Shown: positions 1 through 10,209 of the stretch, piece by piece | Layout of the letters: each line of letters starts with the position of its first letter | How positions within the stretch are numbered: the stretch's first letter is position 1 | Origin: Gamsiella multidivaricata | Taxonomy: Eukaryota > Mortierellomycota > Mortierellomycetes > Mortierellales > Mortierellaceae | NCBI RefSeq assembly: GCF_025024155.1 | Contig: NW_026251712.1 | Coordinates: 114,501 to 178,500 of the forward strand | DNA: 64,000 nt | Reading direction: 5' to 3' | The notes under the pieces: model-generated | Databases searched by the model: none | What the model was told of the DNA's origin: nothing | What the model saw: the letters and a program-made list of their open reading frames with translations, nothing else | Program-made: the position numbers and the translations under genes

Positions 1-263
1 CTTTTCTTCTTTTCTTATTGGAGTGAAACAAAAAGATAGCAAGTGCAGGTGCGGTAATTATTGGTTTTCGACATTACTCTTTGGCTTTATTATCTTCCTT
101 AAGATAGGGATGGTATCATGATGACCGATGTCCAACTTCATTCAAACGTAACCAGACTATTGAATGAAAAAAACTTATTTTTTTGACTATGGTCCTGAAA
201 GTGTCTAGAAAAAAAAAATGAGGGAAGGACACTGAAATGTATGGATTTCTCGTGAGGAGAAAT
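1..263. other. Non-coding flank, 3' side of hexosaminidase gene
   Basis: AT-rich sequence with several A and T runs lies downstream of the minus-strand hexosaminidase stop codon. I see no coding region; it probably holds the 3' UTR and polyadenylation signals of that gene. Confidence 0.5.
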
Positions 264-2129
264 TTACTTGCCCAAGGCGGTCTGGTTGCGGAAGAGATCG
301 CAGGCGTGGGGGTTCTTCAAGCAGTACTTGGGAACCAAGGGAGCAGCAAGGATGCCACGGCTGACGAGACGCTCACGGAAGTCCTGGATACGGGCGCTCA
401 AGTTAGTGGTGCGCTTGAAGCCATTCTTGTCGCGGTTGCCGGACCAGAGGGACTCGCCCAAGGCAGCGGTACGGGGCCAGAACTTGGCATCAACGACAAT
501 GGGGTCAGACTGCTCAGACCACAAGGCGGCCTCAGCACCAATGACATGCTTGGCCTCGGACGCGGTCAAGCCCTGGGTGAAGTCGTAGTCGTAGATGCGC
601 TGCCAGGTGTGGTAAGGAGCGCACCACGAACCTCCAATGCCTCCATAGTTGAAGGTGGTGGGAGAGTAGGCCGAGGGGTTCGCGTCAAAGGCATCCTGAA
701 TAGCCTTGGGCAAAGCTGGGGGCTCCTGGATGTTGTAGCGGGGGTCGTTGGTGACCCAACCACCGTTACCGCAGTCGAGGTACAAGGCATCCGAGGAGGA
801 GACGATAATATCGTAACCCTGCTTGGCGAGCTCCTTGATGTTGGCAATACCGTTGTTCCACGACTGCATGATGACGTCCTTGGGGATGGAGTTGGCAGCA
901 AAGTCGGGCGAGAGAACAGAGTCCTCCCACATGATCAGGCGACGGCTGGGCTTGTCGTGGAAGATGGGAAGAACCTTGTCAATGTACTGCTGAGCGAACT
1001 CGGAGTAGCCAGCGTTGGGGTGCTTCTTGAACCAATCCATGGAATAGCTCGAGTAATTGTAGCAGTAAGTCTGGAGCTCATCGAAACCGACGTGGAAGAG
1101 GTTGTCGGTGAAGACGCCGGCCATCTCGGTGTAGACGTCCTTGATCAGCTTGTAGGTGCCGGGGTAGGCAATATCGAGCTGACCGGGGTTGGGCTCGACA
1201 GCAGAGTGGTGAGTCCAGCCATCGTTGTCCCACCAGGAGTCAGCGCAGGTGACGGCCTTCTTGTCGACCTGGAGCCATCCGGCAGCAGAGTGGCCGGGCA
1301 TATCGAGCTCGGGGATGACTCGGACGTTGCGCTCGCGACCGTACCTGATGATCTCCTTGATGTCCTTTTGAGAATAGATCTCGCGGGGGGAGTATGCATC
1401 CTTGGTCATCTGGGGGTACTTCTTGATCTCAACGGGCCAGGACTGGTTATCGGTGATGTGCCAGTGGAAGATGTTGAGCTTGGAGTAGGAGAGAGCATCG
1501 ATCTGCTTCTTGATGGAGGCCAAGGGGTAGAAGTTACGGGAGGTGTCCAGCATGATACCGCGATGGGGGTACTTGGGAGCATCGACAATGTGGACAGGCT
1601 GCTCAATCTGAAGACCGCTCTTGCCGTCGCTGATGACGATTTGGTTGAGGGTCTGGAGACCGTTAAGAGCACCCCAGATGGTCTTGGCCTTGAGTGTACC
1701 CTTACCAGCAGCGGTGATGTCAAGGGTGTAGGACTCATCGACGCCGTGCTGGAGGTCGGCCTTCAGGTTGGAGACGACAACATTGACGGTCTTGAGGGTA
1801 GCCTTCTTGTTGGAGTTGGAGTTGGACAGGACCTTGACAGTCTCCTCGTCAGCGCGCTTCTCGAGGGTGGGGAAGGGAGGGTACTCCTTGATGGGCTGCT
1901 CCCAGGTTTGGGGAACCCAGCGCTCCTTCTTGATCAAGGAAGCGTGACGAGCATAAGCCTTGTTGAGGATCTCGTGCTGGGTACCAACAATCTTGAAGTT
2001 GCTGTCGATCTTGATGGGACCCGAGGAAGCCCAGGTGATGGTGACGGGGGCGGGCAGGGGGTTAACCTTGACGGCCTCAGTGAGAGTGAGGGCCAAAAGA
2101 CCGATGGCGGCAGCGATAGAGATCTTCAT
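264..2129 (-). CDS. Secreted beta-N-acetylhexosaminidase (chitobiase), GH20
   Basis: This enzyme hydrolyses terminal N-acetylhexosamine from chitin oligomers and is expected in cell-wall remodelling or chitin feeding. It is a single uninterrupted frame of 621 aa, normal length for fungal GH20 enzymes. A hydrophobic signal peptide covers about residues 1-19. A GH20 N-terminal domain follows, then the catalytic TIM barrel with the RGIMLDTSR block (190-198), the FHWHITDNQSWP block (221-232), PELDMPGH (273-280) and the acid/base pair D350-E351 inside HVGFDE. The C-terminal WPR...E block (GESLWSGN) closes the barrel. An EKR site near residues 90-92 could be a Kex2-type propeptide cleavage point. 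In most GH20 enzymes the catalytic motif is HxGGDE; here the second Gly is Phe. The ATG at 2129 was chosen because it directly precedes the signal peptide. Family assignment is firm; substrate preference is inferred. Confidence 0.96.
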   Translation of the reverse strand: MKISIAAAIGLLALTLTEAVKVNPLPAPVTITWASSGPIKIDSNFKIVGTQHEILNKAYARHASLIKKERWVPQTWEQPIKEYPPFPTLEKRADEETVKVLSNSNSNKKATLKTVNVVVSNLKADLQHGVDESYTLDITAAGKGTLKAKTIWGALNGLQTLNQIVISDGKSGLQIEQPVHIVDAPKYPHRGIMLDTSRNFYPLASIKKQIDALSYSKLNIFHWHITDNQSWPVEIKKYPQMTKDAYSPREIYSQKDIKEIIRYGRERNVRVIPELDMPGHSAAGWLQVDKKAVTCADSWWDNDGWTHHSAVEPNPGQLDIAYPGTYKLIKDVYTEMAGVFTDNLFHVGFDELQTYCYNYSSYSMDWFKKHPNAGYSEFAQQYIDKVLPIFHDKPSRRLIMWEDSVLSPDFAANSIPKDVIMQSWNNGIANIKELAKQGYDIIVSSSDALYLDCGNGGWVTNDPRYNIQEPPALPKAIQDAFDANPSAYSPTTFNYGGIGGSWCAPYHTWQRIYDYDFTQGLTASEAKHVIGAEAALWSEQSDPIVVDAKFWPRTAALGESLWSGNRDKNGFKRTTNLSARIQDFRERLVSRGILAAPLVPKYCLKNPHACDLFRNQTALGK

Positions 2130-2185
2130 TTTGTAGTAGAAGGTAGAGTGCGATGTAGAGTGAAGTGTGAGGGTTTGTTGGCGGC

Positions 2186-2218
2186 AAAGAGAGAGAGAGA
2201 GAGAGAGAGGGAGGGAAA
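2186..2218. repeat. (GA)n microsatellite in 5' leader of hexosaminidase
   Basis: A purine GA dinucleotide run lies between the TATA-like box and the start codon of the minus-strand hexosaminidase. It therefore falls within, or next to, the 5' UTR, where it reads as a CT tract on the transcript strand. Confidence 0.8.
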
Positions 2219-2316
2219 GGGAGAGGAAGGAGAACTGTTGAAAGGCAGTGGAGGCGAAGGAGGTTGGCTGAGAGACAAGGGAAAAAAAAAGGTATTTGTG
2301 GGGAACTGGAGGACCC

Positions 2317-2323
2317 TTTTATA
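2317..2323 (-). promoter_or_regulatory. TATA box of hexosaminidase gene
   Basis: On the minus strand the sequence reads TATAAAA inside ggccTATAAAAgggtcc, about 190 bp upstream of the hexosaminidase ATG. It is followed by a CT-rich leader, a layout typical of strongly expressed fungal genes. Function is inferred from sequence and position. Confidence 0.6.
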
Positions 2324-4288
2324 GGCCTTCCATTCCTTCATTGGCTCCTAACTCGTTCAGTTAGACTGTGTACAGGCCAACGCCGGATGTTTTCTCTGTT
2401 TCCTTAATTCCCCCAGGACAGGCAGGCAGAGCAATACACTCTCCCATTTAGTCTAACGGCTCTATATAGGGTTGAATTGGACTGAATAATCGGATGACAA
2501 CCAAAGGGTAGTCTTAATATGTCAGGAACAATGTGCTCAAATGAATTCAAAAAAATAATACAACCTTGTTGGTTTTACTTGCCTGTCTGCTGAACATGTT
2601 ATTTAGCATCCAGAGGGCTCACGCTCATTACAATCCAACCAACTCGCATTCTTAATACAGGACAGACATGGCCGATCTGCTTGCCCTGTTCCTCTTTACC
2701 CATTAGGTCTAGGTGCCCTGTGTCTTCTCCTTTGTCGTAGTTTTGTCCTCGGGGTGCGGTTTTATTTTATTTTCTGCTGGAACATGTCATCCTTCGACCA
2801 TTTTCGAGGCGCAGCGTAGAAGAAAAAAATATGAGAAATATTCCTATCCTCTACCTCGACCGACAATGTCGATGCGCAGTATGCATAGACTGGCATGATA
2901 TGGTTCGTCCATGGTTGTTATTGTCCGCTGCCATAATTGCTCTAAAAAGAAGGATCGGTTCCTATGGAGTCCATGTGTGGACAGGATGAGGCGACGAGAG
3001 CGGACTGTTGTGCGTGTGATTCTGGCCAGCAGGCAGGGAAGATGGTGTTTGTTGGCATTCTGTTGTCCGTGGAACAGGATTGAAGATTAGATGAATGATT
3101 CAAATCTGATTGGACGAACGCTTTTGGTGCATAGGTGGCACAAACACCTAATGTGCTCAGAGGTACCACACGGCGTGTGCAGACAAACTTGACATTCCAG
3201 CTGCGTGGAGGTCCCCTCTAATCCACGGTAATGCCTTTTGTCTTTCGTTATCTGTTCTTGAACGAGTGTTAACATCATCGCTGTCATCACCAACGTCACC
3301 AACGGCGTCACCATCAGGCAGCATTAGGGATTTAAGAACCGTTGTAAAATGCACATAGATTATCACAAGTCGTTGTCAAACGGGGCTATATGTTCTTCAT
3401 GGTCTGCAGAGCTATACGTATGCCAGAACAGGCCAACGTGGAAGCACGGTTGTCTGAGTGCGGGTAGATGAGACCCTTCCTCCGCTCCTTTTGTCAGTCT
3501 CAGCAACGACCGATTTCTAAATCGAAAAGAATAAGGGGCGCGCAGATAAATGCGATCGTAGCTTGATTGTGACCAAACCTTAAGCTCCAGAAGAAGAAAG
3601 GGTCGTGGATTGGTTCTCGCCAGCGCGAGAGCAGCGAAACAGGGTCAGACTGACAACAAAATAAGAGCCTCTTCGTATGCCCTGATTCTTTATCACAACT
3701 ATGGACAAACAAACAAACAAACAAGCCGACCAAAGAAAGATATGTAGAAACCTCTTGATGGATTCCTGAACCCATCGTCCTGCATCCTCATGGTGCAGCT
3801 GGATTCCAATCAACCGGGTTCTCTTCTCCTTTCGTCGTTTTTGATCGCTCCACTTAGCTATGGTTTCTTACTTTAGACCAGGCTAGTACCGTCGGTGCCT
3901 CTTTTGTTGTTTTGTTGTTGATCATGTTGATAGATCACCCTCTTTCATTATCCAGAAATAAATGAAAGATATTTCCGATCATAACATGAACAGGCGCGGC
4001 GCACAGAAAACTCACCCCCTTCAGTATGAACGCGATTCCAGCGGTATTTCCTCTGCCATTGTTGCTTGTGGGCTAATAATAGCGTTAATGGTACTGACCA
4101 TCAAGAGAGAACAGACCTCTCCTTGCTTGGCTGCCGTGCGCTTAGATGGAAGCACAAAAGAGACAGCAATCTTATCAGTGATCATACAACGGTCCGAACA
4201 CTGCGGACATTATATGAAAACCTAGGGCTGGATTCATACCAGTATCTCATCATCTGCTCTGCAAGGGCTGCTGCTCGCTTCATCCGCA

Positions 4289-4504
4289 ATGGCAATGCTA
4301 GTTCACAATCCGTCGACCCTTTCGTCATTGCGCACCCAGGTATTCATGGGAACAACTCTGTCTCTCGCCTCTGCCTACTCCCATCACGGGAAAAAATTAG
4401 ATCCTCGCGCTTTCTACGCGCCTGCTACCAGAGCTGGCTTTGAGCAGCTGTATCCAGTTACGGTCAACCCGAACAACTTCCCTGCCGCGCTGTTCCATCG
4501 CTGA
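4289..4504 (+). CDS. Possible small gene or terminal exon, unknown
   Basis: I do not recognise this protein. The frame from ATG 4289 to the stop at 4502 gives 71 aa whose codon use (CTG, GCC, TAC, TTC, AAC rich) looks more like a gene than its surroundings. The same frame stays open back to about 4226, where the sequence reads ...aacctag|GGCTGG. That could be a 3' splice site, making this the last exon of an unseen upstream gene. The N-terminal half is hydrophobic and Ser/Leu-rich; the C-terminus is polar and ends NNFPAALFHR. There is no family match and no clear promoter, so it may also be a remnant. Confidence 0.25.
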   Translation: MAMLVHNPSTLSSLRTQVFMGTTLSLASAYSHHGKKLDPRAFYAPATRAGFEQLYPVTVNPNNFPAALFHR

Positions 4505-5507
4505 TGGTTTCATTGAGATCTCCAGCGCCCGATTAAATCCGGGCTCTGCTTGATGGCGCGTGTTGTGTGTTCCTTTGTTTACATTAGAAATCCTGCAGCA
4601 TTCATAACAAGAGCGCTGTTATAACAAAAAAAGTTAGATACGCATTTTCTCAGTAGAAAACAGACAAGCGACAACAAGAGCCTCCTCGAAGGATGTGTAT
4701 GTTTCTGATGGGTGTTAGAGTTCTAGGCACGATGGCCGTTTGTGTTCATGGCACCCTTTTCTTAGACTGGCTGCATTATCTCTCTTCCATCGTCGAGCCT
4801 AGTCAATCAGAAAGAGAAGGCTCTTGATGGAACTCTTGCTGCATATGTATGCAAGGGCACAGTAAACACAACAATACTGTAATACTATAGCCCGTCTTTC
4901 TTAAAATTCATTCGTATCCACTGCTAACCGATTGCGTATGATGCCATCGAGGCAGACTCGCGGGAAGGGGCTCCGTTCGCCATATTTGCAGCCCAAAGCA
5001 AGCTACAATCACCGGGATCCCACTAACGCCGGTCGTCCCATTGTGCATGAAGGACCATCACATCACGGATGTAGCTACAGAAAAGGAATTGGCACCAATA
5101 GTGCAGCAATACACCTCCACGCTCATCGCCAAACAGACCAGATTTTTCCATGCCTTCCATCGCGCCCCATGCACGGGTACTGGACCCATCTTTTAGATGT
5201 TGTGATCTACCTGAGTTGACCAGACTAAGGTCGTGTTGTTGTCGATGGAGACGCATTGTTGTTGATCTGCACCAGTCTATGGCAGATCGTTGAATGCTGC
5301 AGAAACGAGTATTTGTTGCCATTGTTGTAGTTTGCGATCCTACTCTGCCAGCGGCGCCATGCTGTGGAATTCATACCAATGAAGTAATTGCCTCAGAAAT
5401 AGGGAGAAAGGACTATTAGACGTGCGCGCCGTAGTACAGCAACGCCCCTCAGATCATCCAAAGGAGTACAAAGGTGCTTGATCAAAGATCGCGGCTCTCG
5501 CGGGCGC

Positions 5508-5537
5508 TTTTTTTTTTTTTTTTGGGGGGGGGGGGGG
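5508..5537. repeat. T16-G14 homopolymer junction
   Basis: A run of sixteen T is followed directly by fourteen G. No gene is attached to it. Such tracts are prone to polymerase slippage, so the exact length is uncertain. Confidence 0.8.
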
Positions 5538-6351
5538 AAGGAGGAGGAAGAGCAATGCTTTTCTCCGCGCCCTGGAGAAACATCAAAGAAGGCGCCTCAC
5601 AATGCTGTGTGCTTTGCGCGCCCAGCACTTTTCTCATTGTGGATTTTTGTATTATCTCGCGTTACACACGCGGCGTTTGTCCCAATGATAGCTCCCATTA
5701 TTCTGTTCGTATTTTCGATATCAATGTGGAGAGAGCTCAAGAAAGAAAGGCGGAACTAGTGGCTATTTCATTTCTCGATTACAGTATGGTTACCCTGCCT
5801 CAGACAAAAAGAAAAAGAATGATTATTCGGATAATACATAGACTGCTGCAGAGCTCATCAACTCTTCCTGAAGAGCACTGAATGCACCAAACCCTTCATC
5901 AAACTCTCGTAAAAAAGAAAAATCAACATGGAAATCAACATTGAGAGCGATCGCTGATTACAGGATATATTAAGGCTCTTTTATTATGTTTGCATGATCT
6001 TCCGCTTGGTCGTCTCGCCATTTTTCTTGGTGACCGATGCCTGAACTCGGTAACGCTACACCACCGGAAGATTTTTTTTGTTGTTATGATCCTGCTTCGG
6101 TCCAAGAAACGAACGAAATGGGCGATCACCTTTCACCTACTGTGATGGTATATTTTCCGACAAAAACTTGGTTCAACCTTACGACGATTAGCGTTCAGAG
6201 AATATCAGCTGGTCATAGAACTCGAATTCTATTCATTCCTGTGTTTACCATCGCAGATACAATGCGCAAGAACTGCATGGACCTGCTGTTTGCGCTGTAT
6301 TCGGGCACGGGAGATATGCAGGCGTAGCACTAGTTCGAAACGATGAGGATA

Positions 6352-6665
6352 GAGTCTTCGCCAGAAAGTCGCGGGCCAACATATTTTTGAGCCCTTTCAA
6401 TTGAAATGAATACACCCCCATGTACACAAGACACTACGGTCGCGTCTAGTCGTCCTCTTGTCATCTATGGCTTTAATGGTCATCTAGTCTCTGCATCCTC
6501 ACCGGCCCCGTCATCTCTTTCATAATTGAGAATATAGTCAGGGACATGCATGTAATGTGGATGCGCCTGGCTGTCAGCTTTGTGCGTGAAAAGGGCAACC
6601 TTATTTACTGAATTGAGCCAACCATTTCAAAAATATGTTGGCCCGCGACTTTCTGGCCAGGACTC
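6352..6665. mobile_element. 314-bp TA-flanked MITE-like element
   Basis: Two inverted copies of a 39-bp sequence bound the element, at 6352-6390 and 6627-6665. They match at all but two positions, and each outer end abuts a TA dinucleotide (6350-6351 and 6666-6667). The shared core is CCAGAAAGTCGCGGGCCAAC. The 236-bp interior has no coding capacity. TA target duplication, terminal inverted repeats and small size fit a non-autonomous element of the IS630/Tc1/mariner type. The two short minus-strand frames that cover the repeats share residues only because of the inverted repeat. Confidence 0.75.
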
Positions 6666-6667
6666 TA

Positions 6668-7647
6668 GTAGGAAGTCATGATTTGACCGCGCGGTGAAAA
6701 AGAGTGCAGTGCGTCTTATCCTTGTTTGGTATCCATATCCATCGAATTCTTCCTGCCTCCGCTGAAAACCACAGCATGGATGTAAAAAATGCAAAAGATA
6801 CCCATCGATTACAGAGACAATTTGCAGCGCAGCATATGTTCCCTTTGGCTGAAAGCCTGATATACTGCTATTCATAGTAAGCGTTTTAGATTATGTACAC
6901 GAAACCCGAACAAATGCGTTCGGCGCCTGGAATCTTTTGAGGTGATCCGGGGGAGGGAACTATCTGCGTTGAAGATCCGAATCGCTGCTCATGTGGGATT
7001 TAAATTTCAAGTTTTACGCCATGGAGCAAACTGACCTCAATCTCTGAATCTGCAACATAGTACACTGCCAGTTCGCTCCAACGACTTTGCCAGGCCGTCC
7101 TTAATTCTGTAAGTTACGTTTACAGAGTCCAAGTACCAATCCATTTTTTTCTTTTCGAGCCTAGCTTTCGGCACTGTTGGTCAACTTAGGGTATTTTGAG
7201 CATATATTATACAACTGTATCTGCAAAAGCTAATTCTTACCACGTACTTAATGAAGAGAAGAGCTCAACAATGCAGCTTGGTTCCGAAGTAATTGCACGC
7301 CATATCATACATTGCAGCCGTTTTGGGTCTAACTCCTCTCTACAAGGCGGTGTTAGCCAATAGAAAAAAGCTAGGGAGTGTCAGTGATCAATTCGCGCAC
7401 GGACTACTGCGTCTTAATCGTACCAATACCAGAGACCCATGGTACAGACATTAGATATTCCCGGGTAAAAGTAGCGCGTCTTGGACATTGAAGGTCCAGC
7501 TGAACGCGTCCACAACGCGGCCGTTGCTCTTATGTTTCCTTTTTGAGCCGTGGTAACCTACGTCACGAATTGCAGGCAGGTCCGGGGATCTGAGATCGAC
7601 TTGAACATCGAATCTACACTTTCCCGACAACATCACTACACATCACC
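6668..7647. other. Intergenic region upstream of PAM17
   Basis: Nearly 1 kb of non-coding sequence between the MITE and the PAM17 start codon. I see no convincing gene; the last 200 bp presumably contain the PAM17 promoter and 5' UTR. Confidence 0.4.
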
Positions 7648-8465
7648 ATGGCGACTGCGGCACTCAGGATGTCCTTCATGACCGGCCGCACAGTTTCGCG
7701 CGCCTGCCTCACCAGATCAAATTGCAGCAGTAGTGCACAGATGACCCCCCGCCGCCTCTTCAATACCTCGACCCCTGTAAGGAGTGTTCAGACCACCGAA
7801 AGGGCTGCTAAGGCTGCCATTGAGGGAGAGCAGGTCAAGACCATGGACTGGAACACATATTTTGCCCTACGCAGGACTCGCCGTAACTATGAGCGTGTCT
7901 TCATGGCTCCGTGCGCGCTCGTTGGCCTTGGCGGCGCTGGATACTACTTTGCGCAACAGGATTTTGATCCGACCCCCATCTTTGGCATGGATCAAGTCGT
8001 TGTCTACATTGCTGGCACGGTCGCAGCGGGTATTGTTGGATTGGCGATGGGGCCCGTCGTCGGAAACATGGTCTTTAGGACTGCGAATTCGAAGGCAAAG
8101 CCTCTTATCGACAGAGTAAGTGTTATAATGCACTTTTTTTTTCTTGCACTGGTGTTTGGAACCTCGGGATTCCACGCGATACTCCAGCTTTCTAAGAATC
8201 AGTTGCATGACTTTGTGCTTAATGATATTGGAATACTAATTGCGAAGCACCCCCCTTTTTTTGTACCTTTTCCTTTTTACAGATGGACAACGAGTTTTTT
8301 AAGCACATTGTCAAGAACCGCGCTGATCCAAGTGCCAATTCTGTCCGCAATCCAATCCCAGACTTTTACGGAGAGAAGATTAAGTCCGTGAGCGAATACC
8401 GCGCATGGCTCAGGAAGCAGCGCGAATATCGCCGTAAGGCTCAGTTTTATGTCGGCGTGGATTAG
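7648..8465 (+). CDS. PAM17: PAM17, mitochondrial import motor subunit
   Basis: Pam17 is an inner-membrane protein of the presequence translocase-associated motor; it supports the TIM23 channel in pulling matrix proteins into mitochondria. The gene has two exons, 7648-8115 and 8283-8465, with a 167-bp GTAAGT...CAG intron between complete codons, giving 216 aa. Residues 1 to about 50 are Arg/Ser/Thr-rich, as expected of a mitochondrial presequence. The family signature MDWNTYFALRRTRRNYE lies at about residues 72-88. Two hydrophobic segments follow (around FMAPCALVGLGGAGYYF and VVYIAGTVAAGIVGLAMG). The C-terminal exon contains the conserved IPDFYGEKI...YRAWLRKQREYRRK block. Without splicing the frame reads into the intron, which shows that the intron is real. 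Confidence 0.95.
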
Positions 8466-9703
8466 AAGCTATTAGACAGTACCTAATAAATAGACATCAT
8501 ATATAGAGTACATACAAAACGCTTATGGACCATTCTATACAATCATGGTCATATTCGATGAAGTGGATTTGTTTGTAGCCCTCAGAACCCGGCCTTCAGT
8601 TATCGCGGAATGCTACGTTGACGGTTTCATGTCCCCGGATTATCACGTCGGTTATCCCATGCTCCGTCTAACTAAGCTCTAAGGCTCAATTTTGTATAAC
8701 AAGAGATAGTGATACAGCTCTTTTTCATCCCCCACTGTACCTGCACTGCCGCTCCACACGACGTTTAGTGTTACTGTCGCTGTTGCTATTGTTGTTGCTG
8801 CTGTTGTTGCTGTGGACGCGTCAGCTCTGGAGGCCACTCTTGGCGCTCTATAAGATAGAGGGCGGCGCGAGCCATATTGCGGTTAGCGTTATGGTCTCGA
8901 TCTTTCTCCTGATTGCATTGTTGGCACTTGATGGTCCGACCCTCAACCTTTCCTAAGATACTGCACTGGTAACATGTTATAGAGGTCCTTCATTCATCGG
9001 CACGGACTATGAGCATATTGTGGACTAGGTCTAGCGGACCTAACGAGACTAATCCTCACAAATGAGCTTTGACGAAATTGCTATGCGCAACTTGGCCGAA
9101 TTTTAAAATGAATGAGAGATAGATGTTAGATGTGGGGTACAATATGATTACGGGATATGATACCGCCGTTGTAGGTAGGGTGGATAGCGAGATAAAAAGT
9201 AAGCGGAGAAGTCGGATGAAGACGACAGATGAGAATGTGAGGACGGGAAAGAGTGGGGCGTGAGAGACTTTTATGGGTGTTGTTGGCGGGTCCAAGCGAT
9301 CACGTTCCCAAAGAGTGTCATCTCCAGCATGTACCATTTTAGGGGAGCAGTGATAACGACAAAGCACCGGCTGCCAATTATTGTCCCAGCGTCCACGGCT
9401 CTCTTTATAGACCCTGCTCTCTCTGTCGCCGATGCTCCTTGTCGAATTTGTAGACACATATAGGCCACTTCAGATGTGGATCTATTTTGTATAGACAGAT
9501 AGAAGGTCTTGTCCGATCCTTACTCTGTAGTTATCTAGTACTTGCCTTCCTCCACATGGAACCTGCACCGACTTATTGCACTAGGAGCCGCAGTCTTTGT
9601 AAGTATTGTAGTTTCGAGTTTCCTTTCTTTTGCTTTGTCCAAAATCGTATGAAAAAGAAACCGTATTACCGTATTATGGAGCCGCTGAAAGTTAGGATGA
9701 CTT
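8466..9703. other. Intergenic region, low-complexity
   Basis: No gene is supported. A TTG/CTG-rich trinucleotide run near 8765-8815 produces a spurious Leu-rich frame. The minus-strand open frame over 9056-9457 begins without an ATG and resembles no protein family. Confidence 0.4.
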
Positions 9704-9705
9704 TA

Positions 9706-10207
9706 GGCTCATCGCCAGCCGTCGGTCCGCTCTAGGCTCGTCACCGGCCGTCGATCAGCTCCACTGCGACAGTAAAATAAATTGCCTTTTAAGGCAGCTT
9801 CTGCAGTTTCGTCTCCCTCAGACTGGGAAAAAATCTCGCTTATTGGCTGGGGAGCGGAAAGTTGCTGTTGCGAGACGCACAGGATAGATAGGACACTTTT
9901 TTGTGGTCTATGGTAAGCGAGAGATGAGATGAGAGATGGGAGATGAGGGATGAGATGAGATGAGATGAGAGAAGTAGAGCGCTGCCTCTCCTGTATGTCC
10001 TGTCTGTTCTGTGTGTATCATGGCATAAGGGTCAGCATTGAACGTTTTTACAGCCAAAAATCGACTTAGAAAGATTTCGTACAACTGCAACTTTCCGCTC
10101 CCCAGCTAATAAGCGAGGTTTTTTTCCCAGCCCTCAGGATGGGACGAAATTTCAGATAGAGAGGGCTGGTGACGAGCTTATAGCCGATCGACGGCTGGCG
10201 ATGAGCC
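9706..10207. mobile_element. 502-bp foldback/MITE element with TA flanks
   Basis: The outer ends are perfect 19-bp inverted repeats, GGCTCATCGCCAGCCGTCG at 9706-9724 and its complement at 10189-10207, each bordered by TA (9704-9705 and 10208-10209). Inversion continues inward imperfectly to a second strong block at 9823-9865 and 10087-10130, so most of the element can fold back on itself. Each arm carries a second, diverged copy of the terminal motif just inside the first. The centre (about 9917-9972) is a degenerate GAGAT-type tract. There is no coding capacity. The TA target site suggests a non-autonomous IS630/Tc1/mariner-type element. Confidence 0.85.
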
Positions 10208-10209
10208 TA

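Larger units (their letters stand above)
2345..6348. other. Gene-poor intergenic region
   Basis: No complete gene with convincing codon use is visible in about 4 kb. Features present are an (ACAA)n microsatellite near 3701-3725, a T16-G14 homopolymer junction at 5508-5537, and a short coding-like segment at 4226-4503 listed separately. The many short open frames on both strands do not join into a sensible spliced protein. Confidence 0.5.

Noticed and set aside
237..2324. 695-codon plus-strand open frame
   Set aside because: It is the antisense of the hexosaminidase gene. Its Gly/Val/Leu/Asp-rich composition is the typical by-product of biased third positions on the other strand, and the minus frame has a signal peptide and GH20 motifs.
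8768..8956. Leu-rich 62-codon frame
   Set aside because: It results from a TTG/CTG trinucleotide run; no ATG, no family and no splice partners.
9056..9457. 133-codon minus-strand frame
   Set aside because: It begins without ATG, has no recognisable domain and lies in a gene-poor stretch.
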